64,000 nucleotides of DNA from Achromobacter sp. ASV32 (GTDB lineage Bacteria; Pseudomonadota; Gammaproteobacteria; Burkholderiales; Burkholderiaceae_B): positions 1 to 64,000 of the forward strand of contig NZ_JAELTJ010000017.1 of assembly GCF_016428805.1 (NCBI RefSeq), read 5' to 3'. Within the stretch, counting starts at the first letter, position 1. Every line of letters starts with the position of its first letter. Both the position numbers and the translations under genes were made by a program. This document shows positions 60,967 to 64,000 of the stretch, in pieces. The notes below the pieces were generated by a model. It did not search any database. It worked only from the letters and a program-made list of their open reading frames with translations, and was not told where the DNA came from.

Positions 60967-61142
60967 TGCTGAGCTCCTGAAGGATATCTACCGGACGGCG
61001 AGTCGCCTTCCTTGCGGGATATTTATATCAGGGGTAAATCAGCTTAAGACCGATTTGCGCCGAGCCATTGCAGCGCGCCGGTTTCAATCGGTTCCGCCCA
61101 GTGGGGCTGGCGCCATACCGATCATGCGATAGCGGAGAGCCT

Positions 61143-61688
61143 TTATCGCACACCTTGCCGCAGCGTGTCCGCACCCCGTCGTAGCTCGTCAACGCGCTTT
61201 TGCATTTGCTCCACGCTTCGTTGTGCATCGCCGCCGCCCAATTGCGAGCCCGAGGTCGCAGGCGCCAGCGGCGCCATATTCATGGACGTTCCCGAGTTCA
61301 AGGGAATGGTTGCGGCTGCCGGTGAATTTGCTGCAGCAGGCTTCTGCGTCAACAGCCGCTCCAGCATCCGCATCTGATCCTGCTGCGCCCGCAACGCACG
61401 CTCCTGGTCCAACACGGCCTGCTCGTCTTCGTCCTGCGTGCCGAAGATGGCAGCGTGATCCCGCGACAGTCCGTCCAGTTGAACGCGAGGGTCAGGCCCG
61501 GCATTCAAGACGTCCCGGCCAATGGCTGCCGCATCCGCCGCGGGCACGATAGCCCCGGGCGTCACGGGCTGAGCTTGTGCCGGGGTTCGCGCCTGCGCCT
61601 GTGCCTGGGCGACGACCAGGCTTGGCGCCAACGCCAGCCCGCCGGCGATCAGCAGGCCGCATGGGGCTGCCTTGATGAAACCGCGCAT
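61143..61688 (-). CDS. Exported Ala/Gln-rich protein of unknown function
   Basis: 181 residues with a signal peptide to about residue 27 (PSLVVAQAQ). A low-complexity AQAQARTPAQAQP stretch, then a helical charged part with LDQERALRAQQDQMRMLERL and a short C-terminal helix MQKRVDELRRGADTLRQGVR. No family was recognised. It resembles the downstream coiled-coil gene in build, so the two may act together. Confidence 0.65.
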   Translation of the reverse strand: MRGFIKAAPCGLLIAGGLALAPSLVVAQAQAQARTPAQAQPVTPGAIVPAADAAAIGRDVLNAGPDPRVQLDGLSRDHAAIFGTQDEDEQAVLDQERALRAQQDQMRMLERLLTQKPAAANSPAAATIPLNSGTSMNMAPLAPATSGSQLGGGDAQRSVEQMQKRVDELRRGADTLRQGVR

Positions 61689-61718
61689 GATGTCCTTGAA
61701 TGCCCCGAAGCGAAGCGC

Positions 61719-61754
61719 AAAAAAAACGGCAAGGGGGTGAGCCCTTGCCGTTTT
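61719..61754 (-). terminator. Terminator ending the S10-side ribosomal operon after rpsQ
   Basis: ACGGCAAGGG pairs with CCCTTGCCGT (61726-61735 and 61742-61751). On the minus strand it is followed by a run of Ts (the A-run at 61719-61726). It separates rpsQ from the following exported-protein gene and closes the S10-type unit. Confidence 0.9.
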
Positions 61755-61792
61755 ATATCAGAGCGGCGAACCGTTCCGAAATACTGCTTTAC

Positions 61793-62074
61793 TTAGATGA
61801 TACGTGCGGCTTCAACCAGACGCACCACACGCCACGACTTCGAGCGCGAGATGGGACGGCCTTCAGCGATTTCAACCGTATCGCCTTCGTTGTACTGGTT
61901 CGACTCATCGTGCGCCTTGTACTTCGCGGAGCGCATGATGATCTTGCCGAAGATGGGGTGCTTGACGCGACGTTCAACCAGAACGACGACAGTCTTGTCC
62001 ATCTTGTTGCTGACGACCTTGCCAACCAGCGTACGCTGGCGCTTGGCCACTTGGGTGTTTTGAGTTTCGCTCAT
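61793..62074 (-). CDS. rpsQ: 30S ribosomal protein S17
   Basis: 93 residues with [20 protein letters not shown] and [20 protein letters not shown]. It is the last gene before the interruption; rplN, its usual neighbour, begins at 48165. Confidence 0.98.
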   Translation of the reverse strand: MSETQNTQVAKRQRTLVGKVVSNKMDKTVVVLVERRVKHPIFGKIIMRSAKYKAHDESNQYNEGDTVEIAEGRPISRSKSWRVVRLVEAARII

Positions 62075-62076
62075 CT

Positions 62077-62268
62077 TTATTTCCCTGCCTTCTCGGTCAG
62101 CAAGGTACGCACGCGCGCGATGTCGCGGCGCACGTTACGCAGCTGGCTGGTGTTGGCAAGCTGCTGCGTGGCCTTCTGCATACGCAGACCGAATTGCGCC
62201 TTCAGCAGGCTTTCGAGCTCTTTGCCGAGCTCGGCGGCGTCTTTCGAACGGAGTTCGCTAGCTTTCAT
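62077..62268 (-). CDS. rpmC: 50S ribosomal protein L29
   Basis: 63 residues, [20 protein letters not shown]. Two helices at the exit-tunnel rim. Two bases before rpsQ. Confidence 0.98.
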
Positions 62269-62279
62269 GTTAGTACTCC

Positions 62280-62696
62280 TTAAGCACCGATATGACGCGC
62301 GACGAACGTGGTCGAAATCGGCAGCTTGGCAGCGGCCAGGCGGAAAGCTTCACGCGCGATCTCTTCGCTGACCCCTTCCATTTCGTAGAGCACCTTGCCG
62401 GGCTGAATTTCAGCAACCCAGTACTCCGGGTTGCCCTTACCGTTACCCATACGGACTTCGGCAGGCTTCTGCGAGATGGGCTTATCCGGGAAAATGCGAA
62501 TCCAGATACGGCCGCCACGCTTGATGTGACGATTGATAGCACGACGAGCGGCTTCGATCTGGCGAGCGGTCAGACGGCCACGGCCGGTGGCCTTCAGACC
62601 GAATTCGCCGAACGACACGTGGGTACCACGGGTCGCCAGACCGGTGTTGCGGCCCTTCTGCTCTTTGCGATACTTTCTGCGAGAGGGTTGCAGCAT
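62280..62696 (-). CDS. rplP: 50S ribosomal protein L16
   Basis: 138 residues, [17 protein letters not shown]. Near the peptidyl-transferase centre and A-site tRNA. Confidence 0.98.
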
Positions 62697-62698
62697 GG

Positions 62699-63490
62699 TT
62701 ATTCTCCTTCAGGCGCCGGAGCAGCGTCCGCCTTGCGGGGACCACGGCCACGACCACCCGGACGACCGGTGCGAGCACCGTCCGGACGATCACCACGCGG
62801 AGCGCGGCGCGGACGACGTTCTTCTTCACGCGGGGCTGCGGTTTCCGGCGGCAATTCGCCGTTGGCCAGCATGTCGCCCTTGTAGACCCAGACCTTGATG
62901 CCGATCACGCCATACGTGGTGTGGGCTTCGGAGGTGCCGTAGTCGATGTTGGCCTTGAGGGTGTGCAGCGGCACACGGCCTTCGCGGTACCACTCGGTGC
63001 GGGCAATTTCGATACCGTTCAGACGGCCCGAGCTCATGATCTTGATGCCTTGGGCACCCAGACGCATGGCGTTCTGCATCGCGCGCTTCATGGCGCGGCG
63101 GAACATGATGCGCTTCTCGAGCTGTTGCGAGATCGAGTCGGCGATCAGTTGAGCATCGGTTTCCGGCTTGCGGATTTCTTCGATGTTGACGTGCACAGGC
63201 ACGCCCATCAGACGCTGCAGATCAGCCTTCAGGCTTTCGATGTCTTCGCCGCGCTTGCCGATCACCACGCCCGGACGAGCCGAGTAGACGGTGATGCGGG
63301 CATTCTTGGCGGGACGCTCGATGATCACGCGACCAACGGAGGCGCTCTTGAGCTTCTTCTTCAGGTACTCGCGAACGCGAATGTCTTCGGCCAGCATCGT
63401 GCCGAAGGCCTTGTCGTCGGCGAACCAACGCGAGGACCAATTACGGGTGACCGCGAGACGGAACCCAGTGGGGTGAATTTTCTGACCCAT
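62699..63490 (-). CDS. rpsC: 30S ribosomal protein S3, with basic C-terminal extension
   Basis: 263 residues versus 233 in E. coli. Standard KH domain and [18 protein letters not shown] start. After about residue 215 an Arg/Gly/Pro-rich tail follows ([20 protein letters not shown]) and then an Ala/Pro/Glu end. It sits at the messenger entry channel. Confidence 0.97.
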   Translation of the reverse strand: MGQKIHPTGFRLAVTRNWSSRWFADDKAFGTMLAEDIRVREYLKKKLKSASVGRVIIERPAKNARITVYSARPGVVIGKRGEDIESLKADLQRLMGVPVHVNIEEIRKPETDAQLIADSISQQLEKRIMFRRAMKRAMQNAMRLGAQGIKIMSSGRLNGIEIARTEWYREGRVPLHTLKANIDYGTSEAHTTYGVIGIKVWVYKGDMLANGELPPETAAPREEERRPRRAPRGDRPDGARTGRPGGRGRGPRKADAAPAPEGE

Positions 63491-63499
63491 CGTGACTCC

Positions 63500-63829
63500 T
63501 TAAGCTCCGACCTTGACCGTGATATGGCAGGTCTGCTTCTCGATACGGTTGCCGCGGCCCTTGGCGCGAGCGGAGAAGCGCTTCATCGACTGAGCCTTGT
63601 CCACGAAGATCGTGGTGACTTTCAGTTCGTCGATATCGGCGCCGTCGTTGTGCTCGGCGTTGGCGATGGCGGACTCGACAGCCTTCTTCAGGATGACGGC
63701 AGCCTTCTTCGGCGAGAAGGTGAGGATCTCGAGCGCACGGCCGACCTTCTGACCACGGATCAGATCCGCAACCAGACGCGTCTTTTGAGCGGAGATGTGA
63801 ACCCCACGGATAATGGCAGTAGTTTCCAT
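63500..63829 (-). CDS. rplV: 50S ribosomal protein L22
   Basis: 109 residues, [20 protein letters not shown] and [20 protein letters not shown]; lines the exit tunnel. Confidence 0.98.
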   Translation of the reverse strand: METTAIIRGVHISAQKTRLVADLIRGQKVGRALEILTFSPKKAAVILKKAVESAIANAEHNDGADIDELKVTTIFVDKAQSMKRFSARAKGRGNRIEKQTCHITVKVGA

Positions 63830-63832
63830 CGC

Positions 63833-64000
63833 TTACCTCTTCGCCTTCTTGTCCGCGGCGTGACCCTTGAACGTACGGGTCAGCGCGAACTCGCCCAGCT
63901 TGTGACCGACCATGTTCTCGTTGATGTACACGGGAACATGCTGCTTGCCGTTGTGCACAGCGATCGTCAGACCGATGAACTCGGGCAGGATCGTCGAGCG
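63833..64000 (-). CDS. rpsS: 30S ribosomal protein S19, 5' end outside window
   Basis: The last 55 residues are present: [20 protein letters not shown], then [20 protein letters not shown], ending [11 protein letters not shown]. The N-terminus and the rest of the S10 operon lie beyond 64000. It lies 3 bp before rplV. Confidence 0.97.
   Translation of the reverse strand, partial: RSTILPEFIGLTIAVHNGKQHVPVYINENMVGHKLGEFALTRTFKGHAADKKAKR

Overview
The window reads as a chromosomal segment of a high-GC betaproteobacterium of the Burkholderiales, most like Bordetella/Achromobacter (Alcaligenaceae). Grounds are the DUF4148 'YPP' repeat proteins, the pair ResB/CcsB (system II cytochrome c maturation), the ssb-MFS-uvrA and aroK-aroB-dgt neighbourhoods, and the secY-infA-rpmJ-rpsM order. 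No tRNA, rRNA, insertion sequence, phage or CRISPR array was seen. The genus is an inference from gene content.

Layout. 1-2.4 kb: end of a DapA-family gene, free methionine-(R)-sulfoxide reductase and a PLP aminotransferase. 2.4-5.9 kb: ubiA, two small exported proteins and a saccharopine-dehydrogenase-like gene. 5.9-9.2 kb: a GlcC-like regulator divergent from malate synthase G, with a TGGTATGACCA operator near each start. 9.2-13.8 kb is the most accessory-looking part. It holds a TetR gene and a 38-residue membrane peptide each preceded by the same palindrome, an isochorismatase-family hydrolase, and a second TetR gene whose likely operator recurs four times around two tandem DUF4148 copies. 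A methyltransferase and an array of phased DnaA-box-like 11-mers follow. 13.8-24.6 kb: LysR/TDT transporter pair, ssb, an MFS exporter, uvrA, a glutathione transferase and the aroK-aroB-dgt operon. 24.7-39.0 kb is housekeeping: PBP1A, cyaY, lptM-lysA, ccsB-resB-cytochrome c4, engB-hemB, an EamA transporter, cutA-dsbD and a HIT protein.

39.1-64.0 kb is the S10-spc-alpha ribosomal protein cluster, all on the minus strand, but split. The rpsS-rplV-rpsC-rplP-rpmC-rpsQ part ends with its own terminator at about 61.74 kb. The rplN-to-rplQ part begins at 48.17 kb behind its own candidate sigma-70 promoter. About 13.6 kb of unrelated genes lies between: an LpxO-like dioxygenase, an aldehyde dehydrogenase, a metallophosphoesterase lipoprotein, an AraC regulator divergent from a hydrolase plus a complete branched-chain-amino-acid-type ABC importer, and two exported coiled-coil proteins.

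The best candidates for something undescribed are the two local TetR regulons (9.2-10.0 and 11.7-12.7 kb), the helically phased CTGTGGATAAG-type array (13.48-13.75 kb), and the split of the ribosomal super-operon with its AraC/hydrolase/ABC cargo. Every functional call rests on reading the translated sequence by eye; no database search was run.
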